Part shown: positions 6,600-12,310 of the stretch, one piece after another | Numbering within the stretch: the stretch's first letter is position 1 | How the letters are laid out: each line of letters starts with the position of its first letter | Assembly (NCBI GenBank): GCA_036746315.1 | Contig: DAIOEK010000061.1 | Span: 1 to 12,310 of the forward strand | DNA: 12,310 nt | Direction of reading: 5' to 3' | Source of the DNA: DAIOEK01 sp036746315 | Lineage (GTDB): Bacteria; Chloroflexota; Anaerolineae; Anaerolineales; Anaerolineaceae | The notes under the pieces: generated by a model | The model's input: the letters and a program-made list of their open reading frames with translations, nothing else | Database searches by the model: none | Told to the model about the DNA's origin: nothing | Position numbers and translations under genes: made by a program

Positions 6600-6749
6600 A
6601 TGTATGCGGATGATCGCCCGGTGAAAGAATGCCGGGCATTTTTACTGGCTGCAGGTTGCACTCCGCAAGGAGTACCGCAGGGTTGTTTCGCCAGAACGGG
6701 TATCCGTGGTCATCAAAACTTTCCACTTATTTTTAGACAGGAAAATTGA
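6600..6749 (+). CDS. Possible 49-codon upstream ORF coupled to the helicase
   Basis: An ATG at 6600 is preceded by AGGGA (6586-6590) at 9 nt and opens a 49-codon frame that ends with TGA 6747-6749, overlapping the helicase ATG by one base (TGATG). Such overlap is typical of translational coupling, and ribosomes reading this frame would melt the helix that hides the helicase start. The predicted peptide has no recognisable domain, and the frame runs through the structured leader, so it may be chance. It is offered as a hypothesis only. Confidence 0.25.
   Translation: MYADDRPVKECRAFLLAAGCTPQGVPQGCFARTGIRGHQNFPLIFRQEN
6616..6643 (+). terminator. Terminator-like hairpin (possible attenuator) in the helicase leader
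   Basis: GCCCGG (6616-6621) and CCGGGC (6632-6637) form a 6-bp all-GC stem with a 10-nt loop, followed by A and five T residues (6639-6643). This is the shape of an intrinsic terminator, yet it lies about 60 nt after the predicted start and 106 nt before the helicase ATG, so it would act as an attenuator. I did not find a clear anti-terminator partner for either arm. Confidence 0.5.
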
Positions 6750-8392
6750 TGACCATAGAATTCGAACAACTCAACCTGCATGCAGGTCTTCTTCAGGCTG
6801 TTAGCGAACAGAGTTTCACCACACCCACCGCCATCCAGGCGGAGGTTATTCCCATGCTGCTGGATGGGCAGGACATTATCGGTCAGGCACAAACCGGCAC
6901 GGGGAAAACAGCTGCATTTGCCCTCCCGATGATCCAAAAGCTCGACCCCGAGCAGCAAACCCCGCAGGGGCTGATCCTGACCCCCACCCGCGAGCTGGCG
7001 CTACAGGTAGCCGCCGCGCTGCAAAGCTTCAGCAAATACAGCGAAGCGCGCATCCTGGCGGTTTACGGCGGACAGGCATACGCGCCGCAGATCAACCAAC
7101 TGCGCCGGGGGGTGGATATCGTGGTGGGCACTCCGGGCAGACTGATCGATCTGCTCAAACGGGAGGTGCTCACGCTTTCCGGCATCCGCACCCTGGTGCT
7201 GGATGAAGCGGATGAAATGCTCAGCATGGGCTTTCTGGAGGATATCGAAACCATCCTGGCAGCCACCCCGGAGACAAGACAGACGGCTCTGTTCTCCGCC
7301 ACCTTCCCCAATGAAATCCGGCGTCTGGCAGAGAAATATATGCACGACCCGCAGCACATCCGCATTCAACGGGAGCAGGTTACCGTGGATGCGATCACAC
7401 AAAAATATTACCTGGTCAACTCCAGTGAGAAGATCGGGGCACTGACCCGCCTGTTCGAGATGGAAGAGATCAGCAGCGCGCTGATCTTCGTCCGCACACG
7501 GGTGGAAACGGCAGACCTGGCGAACGAGTTATCCCTGCGCGGATACCCGGCCGAGGCGCTGAGCGGCGACCTGAGCCAGGAAGCCCGCGAGCGAACGCTC
7601 AACCGCTTCCGCCAGAACCAGATCAAAGTGGTGGTGGCGACCGACGTAGCCGCCCGCGGATTGGACATCGATAACATTTCGCACGTATTCAATTACCATC
7701 TGCCGGAAGACCCTGAAATCTACGTTCACCGCATCGGCAGGACGGGGCGCGCCGGGAAGACCGGTACCGCCATCAGCCTGGTATCGCCGGGCGAAAGGCG
7801 CCGCCTGGGTCAGGTGGAAAGCTTCATGCGCCGGAAAATCCCACAGGCTGCGGTGCCCAGCGAGGAAGACATCCGCGCCAACCGCGAAGAACAACTGATG
7901 AAAAAGGTTGCCATGTGGTTAAAACGCGGACGCTGCCTGCGCGAAAGGGAACTGGTGATGCAAATGGTGGCGGAAGGCTACGACGCGCTGGATGTGGCGG
8001 CAGCCGCATTGAAAATTGCACGGGCGGAAGAGAAACAACGCCCGATCCACCCGGTGCAGGAGATCGTCAGAACACCCGCTCCGCGCACAGAGCGTGGAAA
8101 GCGAACGGACGCGATCCGCTCCAACAGCCGGATGGCGGTGAGCGAAATCTCACACGAGCCGGGGATGGCGCGTCTGCGGATCGGCCTGGGACGGGTGCAG
8201 GGATTGAAACCGGGTGAAGTGGTGGGGATCATCGCCTCGCATGCCAACATTCCCGGCAGCGTGATCGGCAAGATCCAAATCCAGGACAACCGCTCTTTCG
8301 TGGACGTCCCCGCAGAATTGGTGCAGCAGGTGATCAACAGCACGCGCAATATCCACATCCGCAGCATGCGGATGGATATGCAAGTGGCATAA
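6749..8392 (+). CDS. deaD: DEAD-box ATP-dependent RNA helicase, DeaD/CsdA type
   Basis: This 547-residue enzyme unwinds short RNA duplexes using ATP, with family roles in ribosome assembly, mRNA decay and cold adaptation. The core is complete: Q-motif with Phe5 and Gln30, Walker A AQTGTGKT (47-54), PTRELA (79-84), DEAD (152-155), SAT (183-185), the second RecA domain with TDVAARGLD, and HRIGRTGR (327-334). A linker rich in charged residues leads to a DbpA-type RNA-binding domain (about 473-547), an RRM-like fold that targets structured RNA. ATG 6749 is chosen over the adjacent in-frame TTG 6746 for the spacing to AGGA (6739-6742). The gene stands alone, divergent from the glycosyltransferase unit and convergent with nuoN. 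Its start codon and Shine-Dalgarno lie in a strong leader helix, suggesting post-transcriptional control. Confidence 0.96.
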   Translation: MTIEFEQLNLHAGLLQAVSEQSFTTPTAIQAEVIPMLLDGQDIIGQAQTGTGKTAAFALPMIQKLDPEQQTPQGLILTPTRELALQVAAALQSFSKYSEARILAVYGGQAYAPQINQLRRGVDIVVGTPGRLIDLLKREVLTLSGIRTLVLDEADEMLSMGFLEDIETILAATPETRQTALFSATFPNEIRRLAEKYMHDPQHIRIQREQVTVDAITQKYYLVNSSEKIGALTRLFEMEEISSALIFVRTRVETADLANELSLRGYPAEALSGDLSQEARERTLNRFRQNQIKVVVATDVAARGLDIDNISHVFNYHLPEDPEIYVHRIGRTGRAGKTGTAISLVSPGERRRLGQVESFMRRKIPQAAVPSEEDIRANREEQLMKKVAMWLKRGRCLRERELVMQMVAEGYDALDVAAAALKIARAEEKQRPIHPVQEIVRTPAPRTERGKRTDAIRSNSRMAVSEISHEPGMARLRIGLGRVQGLKPGEVVGIIASHANIPGSVIGKIQIQDNRSFVDVPAELVQQVINSTRNIHIRSMRMDMQVA

Positions 8393-8395
8393 ATT

Positions 8396-8405
8396 CGAAG
8401 CTTCG
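8396..8405. repeat. Perfect 10-bp palindrome at the convergent gene junction
   Basis: CGAAGCTTCG is self-complementary and fills most of the 23-nt gap between the helicase stop and the nuoN stop. It lacks a loop and a T-tract, so it is a poor intrinsic terminator; no other terminator is visible for either gene here. Confidence 0.4.
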
Positions 8406-8415
8406 CGAAAGAGGC

Positions 8416-9858
8416 TCAGATCTTCAGGATGGCAGCCAGCGCCCAGGCAAGGAGCTTGCCGGGGAAGAAGCCGATCACAAGCAGGGCAACCGCCGCCACG
8501 TAGGGAACGACCTTCACCCACAGGTCGCCGGTGACCTCGGGCTCACCATCGCGCATGTACATCATCACGATGACGCGCAGATAGTACCAGGCAGAGGCGA
8601 CCGAGGTCAGCAATCCGATGATCGCCAGCCAGAGGTAACCGCCCTGAATGGCGGTCTGGAATAAATAGAGCTTACCCCAGAAGCCCAGCGCAGGGGGGAT
8701 GCCGGTAAAGGAAAGCATAAACACCGCCATGGCAGCCGCCAGGGCGGGTTGTTTTTTAGCCAACCCGGCGTAATCGATAATTTCCAGCCCTTTGCCTTCC
8801 GCCTTTTCCATGGCAGTCACGACAGCCCATGCACCCAGAGAAGCAATAGCATAACTAAAGAGGTAGAAGAGGATGCTGGCAATGCTGTTCGTACCGACAA
8901 CCACCTGATCGTACGAGACAAACGCCATGAGCAGGTAACCGGCATGGGCAATACTCGAATAAGCCAGCATACGCTTGATGTTACCCTGGGTAACCGCGGA
9001 GATGTTGCCGAAGATCATGGTGAGCGCGGCGAGGACAGCCATCACCGGCGCCAGACTGGCAGCCATGTGGGGGAAAACCAGCGAGAACACGCGCACCAAC
9101 GCCGCGAAACCGGCTGCCTTTGCCCCAACGGACATGAAGGCGGTCACCGGAGAGGGCGCGCCCTGATAAACATCAGGCGTCCACACCTGGAAGGGGAATA
9201 CGGCAATCTTGAAGCCAAAGCCCACCAGCAGCAAGCCACCGCCCGCCAGGAGCAAACCGGGTGTGGCCGTGCCCGCCTGGATGGCGGCAACAATTTCACT
9301 GATGTCGGTATACCCGGTGGCGCCATAGACAAGCGAGGTGCCATACAGCACGAAACCGGAGGCAAAGGCACCCAGCAGGAAGTATTTCAGCGCGGCTTCC
9401 TCCGATTCTTCGCGGGCAACCGCCAGACCGGAGAGAATATACAACGGGATGGACAGCAATTCCAACGCAAGGAAGACGGTGATCAGATCAGCCGCGGATG
9501 CCATGAGCATCATCCCGGCGACGGAGAAAAGCAGCAGGGGATAATATTCACCACGTTCCAGCTTAAGGCGGCGCAGATAGTCCGGCGCAATCGCCACTGC
9601 GGCAATCCCCGCCAGCAGGAAGAGAATATTCAGAAAGACGGCAAAACCATCCACCACAGCCATGCGGTTATAGGCAAGCTGATGCTGCCCGATCTGGGTG
9701 ACAACCAGCACCAGCGAAATAGCCAGACCAACAGCCGCCAGCAGCGCGGTAATCCCCTTGCGGTGTTTGGGGATGGCAAGATCCACCAGCAGCAAGAGGG
9801 CAGCCCAGACCAGCAGAACGGTATGTGGTAGTAGGGAAAGAAAATCCAGTTTCGTCAT
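8416..9858 (-). CDS. nuoN: NADH-quinone oxidoreductase subunit N
   Basis: This is one of three antiporter-like membrane subunits of complex I that couple quinone reduction to proton translocation. The 480-residue protein is almost entirely hydrophobic helices with the family signatures in order: the Glu-bearing helix with ALELLSIPLY, the Lys-bearing KYFLLGAFASG, the broken-helix stretch with FPFQVWTPDVYQGAPSP followed by VGAKAAG, and YSSIAHAGYLLMAF. Length equals that of typical bacterial NuoN. ATG 9858 has GAGGG 7 nt upstream and lies 12 nt after the nuoM stop, so it is co-transcribed. It is the last gene visible in the cluster and converges on the helicase gene, with only 23 nt between the two stop codons. 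Confidence 0.96.
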   Translation of the reverse strand: MTKLDFLSLLPHTVLLVWAALLLLVDLAIPKHRKGITALLAAVGLAISLVLVVTQIGQHQLAYNRMAVVDGFAVFLNILFLLAGIAAVAIAPDYLRRLKLERGEYYPLLLFSVAGMMLMASAADLITVFLALELLSIPLYILSGLAVAREESEEAALKYFLLGAFASGFVLYGTSLVYGATGYTDISEIVAAIQAGTATPGLLLAGGGLLLVGFGFKIAVFPFQVWTPDVYQGAPSPVTAFMSVGAKAAGFAALVRVFSLVFPHMAASLAPVMAVLAALTMIFGNISAVTQGNIKRMLAYSSIAHAGYLLMAFVSYDQVVVGTNSIASILFYLFSYAIASLGAWAVVTAMEKAEGKGLEIIDYAGLAKKQPALAAAMAVFMLSFTGIPPALGFWGKLYLFQTAIQGGYLWLAIIGLLTSVASAWYYLRVIVMMYMRDGEPEVTGDLWVKVVPYVAAVALLVIGFFPGKLLAWALAAILKI

Positions 9859-9870
9859 CGCATGTCCCTC

Positions 9871-11358
9871 TTATGGCAGAAGCTGAAGCAGGTTAGCCAC
9901 TGCAGGAGAAATCAGGTTAAAAAATGGTCTGGGATACAGACCAATCCAGAATATAAGCACGAGAATAGGCAGCAGGGTAACGATCTCACGGGTGTTAAGG
10001 TCCAGCAGGGAACGATTCTCCTCCCGGGTGACCTGTCCGAGAAAAACCTTTTGATACATGTGCAGCAGATAAACCGCCGCAAGAATCACCCCCAGGGCGG
10101 CAGCAATGGCGACCAGCCCGTAACCGATGGCTTTGGAGGTAAAGGCGCCCACCAGGATGGTAAACTCACCGACGAAGCCGTTCAAACCGGGAAGACCGAC
10201 CGAGGAAAGCATGATCACCAGCGAGAGGGTGCCGAGAACGGGCATCACCTTCCACAGACCGCCAAACTCTGACATCTGGCGGGTGTGACGGCGCTCGTAG
10301 ATCATCCCCACAACCAGGAACAGGGCGCCGGTGCTCAACCCGTGGTTGACCATCTGCAAAATACCGCCTTCCAAGCCCTGGGCGTTCAGGGCGAACAAGC
10401 CCAGCATGACAAACCCGAGGTGACTGACCGAAGAGTAGGCAACCAACTTCTTGACATCCGGCTGGACGAAGGCAACCGCCGCGCCATAGAGAATGCCGAT
10501 CACCGCCAGCAACGCCATCCAGGGGGCAGCCTGCACCGCCACCTGCGGGAAGAGCGGCAGGTTGAAGCGCAGGAAGCCATAGGAACCCATCTTCAGCAAC
10601 ACACCCGCCAGGATAACCGAACCGGCGGTGGGCGCTTCGACGTGCGCATCGGGCAGCCAGGTGTGCAGGGGGAACATGGGGACCTTGATGGCAAACGCCA
10701 GGGCAAAGGCAAGGAAGAGCCACAACTGGGTCTGGTAGGGCAATCCGCCGCCACCCACCAGTTCAGGCGTGGCAAACGTCCCCCGGTTCAAGCCCAGCCA
10801 GAGGATGGCTGCCAGCATCAGCAGGGAGCCAAACATGGTGAAGAGAAAGAACTTGACGGCGGCATACACCCGCCGTTCCCCGCCCCAAATACCAATGAGA
10901 AAATACATGGGGATGAGGGTGAACTCCCAGAAGATGTAGAAGAGGATCAAATCCTGGGCGAGGAAGACGCCCAACATGCCGGTTTCGAGCAGCAGGAAGA
11001 AAGCCATGAAACCTTTGACGTTTTCCTTTACAGCGCTCCAGGTGGAGAGCATGGCAATGGGGGTAAGGAATGTGGTGAGCAGAACCAGCAGGATGCTGAG
11101 TCCGTCGATACCCATGAAATAGGAGATCGAGCTGCTGCCGAGGGTGAACCAGTTGTGGCACGCCACCAATTGCAGCCTGACGTTGGCAGGGTCAAAGAGG
11201 GAGAGCACCCATAGGGAAACAGCGAAGACCAGCAGGCTGATGACCAGCGCCACCCAGCGAATGGCTTCCCGGCGTTCCTCGGAAAGCAGCAAGACGAGCA
11301 CAGCGCCCAACACGGGCAGAAAAGTGAGTAATGTAAGTGGATTCAGCGGATAGTCCAT
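9871..11358 (-). CDS. nuoM: NADH-quinone oxidoreductase subunit M
   Basis: This is the second antiporter-like proton-pumping subunit of complex I. The 495-residue protein carries the NuoM signatures: YFMGIDGLSILLVLLTT, the essential glutamate in LLLETGMLG (Glu125, equivalent to Glu144 of E. coli by context), FWEFTLIPMYFLIGIWGG, the Lys-bearing AAVKFFLFTMFGS, the broken-helix FPLHTWLPDAHVEAPTAGS with the following LLKMGSYG, and AYSSVSHLGFVMLG. Length is normal for the family. ATG 11358 has AGGGACGG just upstream and follows the nuoL stop by 10 nt. The order nuoL-nuoM-nuoN is the standard end of bacterial nuo operons. No missing motif is apparent. Confidence 0.97.
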   Translation of the reverse strand: MDYPLNPLTLLTFLPVLGAVLVLLLSEERREAIRWVALVISLLVFAVSLWVLSLFDPANVRLQLVACHNWFTLGSSSISYFMGIDGLSILLVLLTTFLTPIAMLSTWSAVKENVKGFMAFFLLLETGMLGVFLAQDLILFYIFWEFTLIPMYFLIGIWGGERRVYAAVKFFLFTMFGSLLMLAAILWLGLNRGTFATPELVGGGGLPYQTQLWLFLAFALAFAIKVPMFPLHTWLPDAHVEAPTAGSVILAGVLLKMGSYGFLRFNLPLFPQVAVQAAPWMALLAVIGILYGAAVAFVQPDVKKLVAYSSVSHLGFVMLGLFALNAQGLEGGILQMVNHGLSTGALFLVVGMIYERRHTRQMSEFGGLWKVMPVLGTLSLVIMLSSVGLPGLNGFVGEFTILVGAFTSKAIGYGLVAIAAALGVILAAVYLLHMYQKVFLGQVTREENRSLLDLNTREIVTLLPILVLIFWIGLYPRPFFNLISPAVANLLQLLP

Positions 11359-11368
11359 ATTCCGTCCC

Positions 11369-12310
11369 TTATCGCAAAATCAGATAGCCCAGAATTGCTG
11401 CAACACCGATCATCATGTACAGCGCATATACGCGGACGCGCCCGCTTTGCATGGTGCGAAAAACGCGGGAGAAGACCGCCGTCAACCGTCCGATGCCATT
11501 CACCATCCCATCCACCAAGCCCTGGTCAACTGGCTGCGCCAGTACCTGTGAAATATCCTTATAGGGGGTAAGGAAGAGGACATCGTAAATCTCATCCACC
11601 CACCATTTATGCTCGAATGCCGTAAAGAGTGGACCCAAAAGACGGGAAAGCGGATCCGTCTGACCGGCAGCCAGCGGCTTGCGACCATAGAGGAACCAGG
11701 CGATGATGATCCCCACGAGGGCGACCGCAACGGACATCCCCGCCACGGTAAGCGAGAACTCGACAGTACGCGCCTCCTGGATGGTGTGTTCCAACCAGTG
11801 TGCCAGCGTTTCGATATGAGGCAGGTTCAATGCACCACCCACCGCCGAAAGAACGGCGAGCACGATCAGCGGAATGGTCATAACCGCGGAGCTTTCCCTG
11901 GCGCCTTCCGCCGCATCGCTGCGCGGGCGACCAAAGAAAACCATCCACACCTGGCGACCCATGTAAAAAGCGGTGAGGAAGGCAGCCGCCACGAGGAAGA
12001 TCAACACCAGCGGGCTGTGCTGCCCGGCAAACGCGAGGATCTCATCCTTGGAGAAGAAACCCGCCAGCGGAGGAATGCCCGCCAGCGCGAGGGCGCCGAC
12101 CAGATACACCCAGAAGGTGGTTCGCATACGAATCCGCAGCCCACCCATGTTGCGCATGTCCTGCGGGTCGAACGCTTCACCGTGCGCCGCGTGGGGAGCA
12201 TGATGATGCCCAAATTCCACACCCTGAATGACCGAACCCGAAGAGAGGAAGAGCAGCGCTTTGAAGAAGGCGTGGGTTACGAGGTGGAAGATGCCCGCCA
12301 CGTAGGCGCC
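11369..12310 (-). CDS. nuoL: NADH-quinone oxidoreductase subunit L (5' end beyond window)
   Basis: The C-terminal 313 residues of the largest antiporter-like subunit of complex I are present; the frame is open to the window edge, so the N-terminal half lies outside. Visible features are the THAFFKALLFL helix with its functional Lys, a loop enriched in His (HHHAPHAAH), the helix with IPPLAGFFSKDEIL, and the C-terminal part that in known structures includes the long lateral helix running along NuoM and NuoN and a final membrane helix. The charged segment with KWWVDEIYD is typical of NuoL before the lateral helix. The gene ends 10 nt before nuoM in the same operon. The first ATG or GTG inside the visible stretch is internal and not a start. 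Confidence 0.96.
   Translation of the reverse strand, partial: GAYVAGIFHLVTHAFFKALLFLSSGSVIQGVEFGHHHAPHAAHGEAFDPQDMRNMGGLRIRMRTTFWVYLVGALALAGIPPLAGFFSKDEILAFAGQHSPLVLIFLVAAAFLTAFYMGRQVWMVFFGRPRSDAAEGARESSAVMTIPLIVLAVLSAVGGALNLPHIETLAHWLEHTIQEARTVEFSLTVAGMSVAVALVGIIIAWFLYGRKPLAAGQTDPLSRLLGPLFTAFEHKWWVDEIYDVLFLTPYKDISQVLAQPVDQGLVDGMVNGIGRLTAVFSRVFRTMQSGRVRVYALYMMIGVAAILGYLILR

Larger units (their letters stand above)
6309..6748. other. 440-nt divergent intergenic region
   Basis: No convincing full-length gene lies here. The left half (6309-6539) is AT-richer and holds the glycosyltransferase leader and its candidate promoter; apart from the 6450-6466 palindrome I see no further structure there. 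The right half (6540-6748) holds a plus-strand extended -10 promoter and the structured helicase leader described in separate entries, including one possible small ORF. Confidence 0.8.
6594..6754 (+). ncRNA. Structured cis-regulatory leader of the DEAD-box helicase gene
   Basis: The leader RNA can fold in two exclusive ways. Fold A: GGTCATCAA (6708-6716) pairs with TTGATGACC (6746-6754), continued after a small internal loop by TTTCC (6720-6724) with GGAAA (6740-6744); this hides both the AGGA Shine-Dalgarno and ATG 6749. Fold B: CATCAAAAC (6711-6719) pairs with GTTTTGATG (6594-6602), closing a multibranch domain and freeing the helicase start. Inside that domain lie the hairpin 6616-6637, a bulged stem (CTGC/GCAG, GGT/ACC, ACTCC/GGAGT) capped by GCAA at 6665-6668, and a small stem ACGG/CCGT (6696-6707). 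CTGGC (6645-6649) can also pair with GCCAG (6690-6694). All pairings are seen directly; regulation is inferred. I cannot assign it to a known RNA family. Confidence 0.55.

Noticed and set aside
6690..6707. Short resemblance of the helicase leader (TTCGCCA, GGGTAT) to 23S rRNA near the DbpA target hairpin
   Set aside because: Matches are only 6-7 nt and in a different order, well within chance; no claim of rRNA mimicry is made.
6403..6726. Minus-strand open frame of 107 codons across the helicase leader
   Set aside because: No Shine-Dalgarno or domain; it runs antisense through RNA hairpins and the likely promoter region.
8749..9831. Plus-strand open frame of 360 codons opposite nuoN
   Set aside because: Antisense to a complete NuoN with all family signatures; the translation is very rich in Gln, Gly, His and Arg and has no domain.
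10285..11214. Plus-strand open frame of 309 codons opposite nuoM
   Set aside because: Antisense to a full-length NuoM; Gln/Glu/Gly-rich translation typical of the reverse complement of hydrophobic membrane-protein genes.
1..12310. Signs of mobile elements, CRISPR repeats, tRNA genes or defence systems
   Set aside because: No direct repeat arrays, transposase or integrase motifs, tRNA-like cloverleaf or defence domains were seen; genes are conserved housekeeping or transport types.

Overview
The window is 12.3 kb of fairly GC-rich bacterial chromosome with ordinary, densely packed genes. I see no tRNA, rRNA, insertion sequence, CRISPR array or phage gene. The gene set fits a free-living bacterium, most plausibly a Chloroflexota (Anaerolineae-type) member. 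That placement is inferred from the general look of the NuoL, NuoM and NuoN proteins, the His-rich NuoL loop and the GT39-type membrane protein; no marker gene in the window proves it.

Layout, left to right. (1) 1-3055, minus strand: a drug/lipid-type ABC exporter operon of the YbhGFSR class. It is transcribed as ABC-2 permease, then HlyD-type membrane-fusion protein, then ATPase, which runs off the left edge. In front of it is a textbook sigma-70 promoter (perfect -35 and -10 hexamers, 16-nt spacer) whose start region is covered by a 10-bp-arm inverted repeat, an arrangement that suggests a tightly repressed exporter. (2) 3179-6308, minus strand: a three-gene unit of a GT-C (family 39-like) membrane glycosyltransferase, a 149-residue four-helix membrane protein and a CYTH-domain (triphosphate tunnel) enzyme, ended by a hairpin terminator that abuts the exporter promoter. 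(3) 6309-6748: a 440-nt divergent intergenic region. (4) 6749-8392, plus strand: a DeaD/CsdA-type DEAD-box RNA helicase with a DbpA-like C-terminal RNA-binding domain. (5) 8416-12310, minus strand: nuoL (5' end cut by the window edge), nuoM and nuoN, the three antiporter-like proton-pumping subunits of respiratory complex I, with 10-12 nt between genes.

The most interesting object is the roughly 190-nt leader of the helicase gene. It contains two overlapping small palindromes, an intrinsic-terminator-like hairpin, a bulged stem capped by a GCAA tetraloop, and a 9-bp plus 5-bp helix that buries the Shine-Dalgarno sequence and start codon. The anti-start segment of that helix is also perfectly complementary over 9 nt to a segment 110 nt upstream, so two mutually exclusive folds can be drawn: one hides the helicase start, the other releases it. 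A possible 49-codon upstream ORF begins inside the upstream segment and ends in a TGATG overlap with the helicase start. This looks like a regulated leader (autoregulation, temperature or coupling), and I do not recognise it as a known RNA class.

The other observations are smaller: a perfect TATAAT exactly six bases ahead of an ATG (possible leaderless internal transcript), an N-terminally extended glycosyltransferase, an unusually long acidic fusion protein, and a His-rich NuoL loop.
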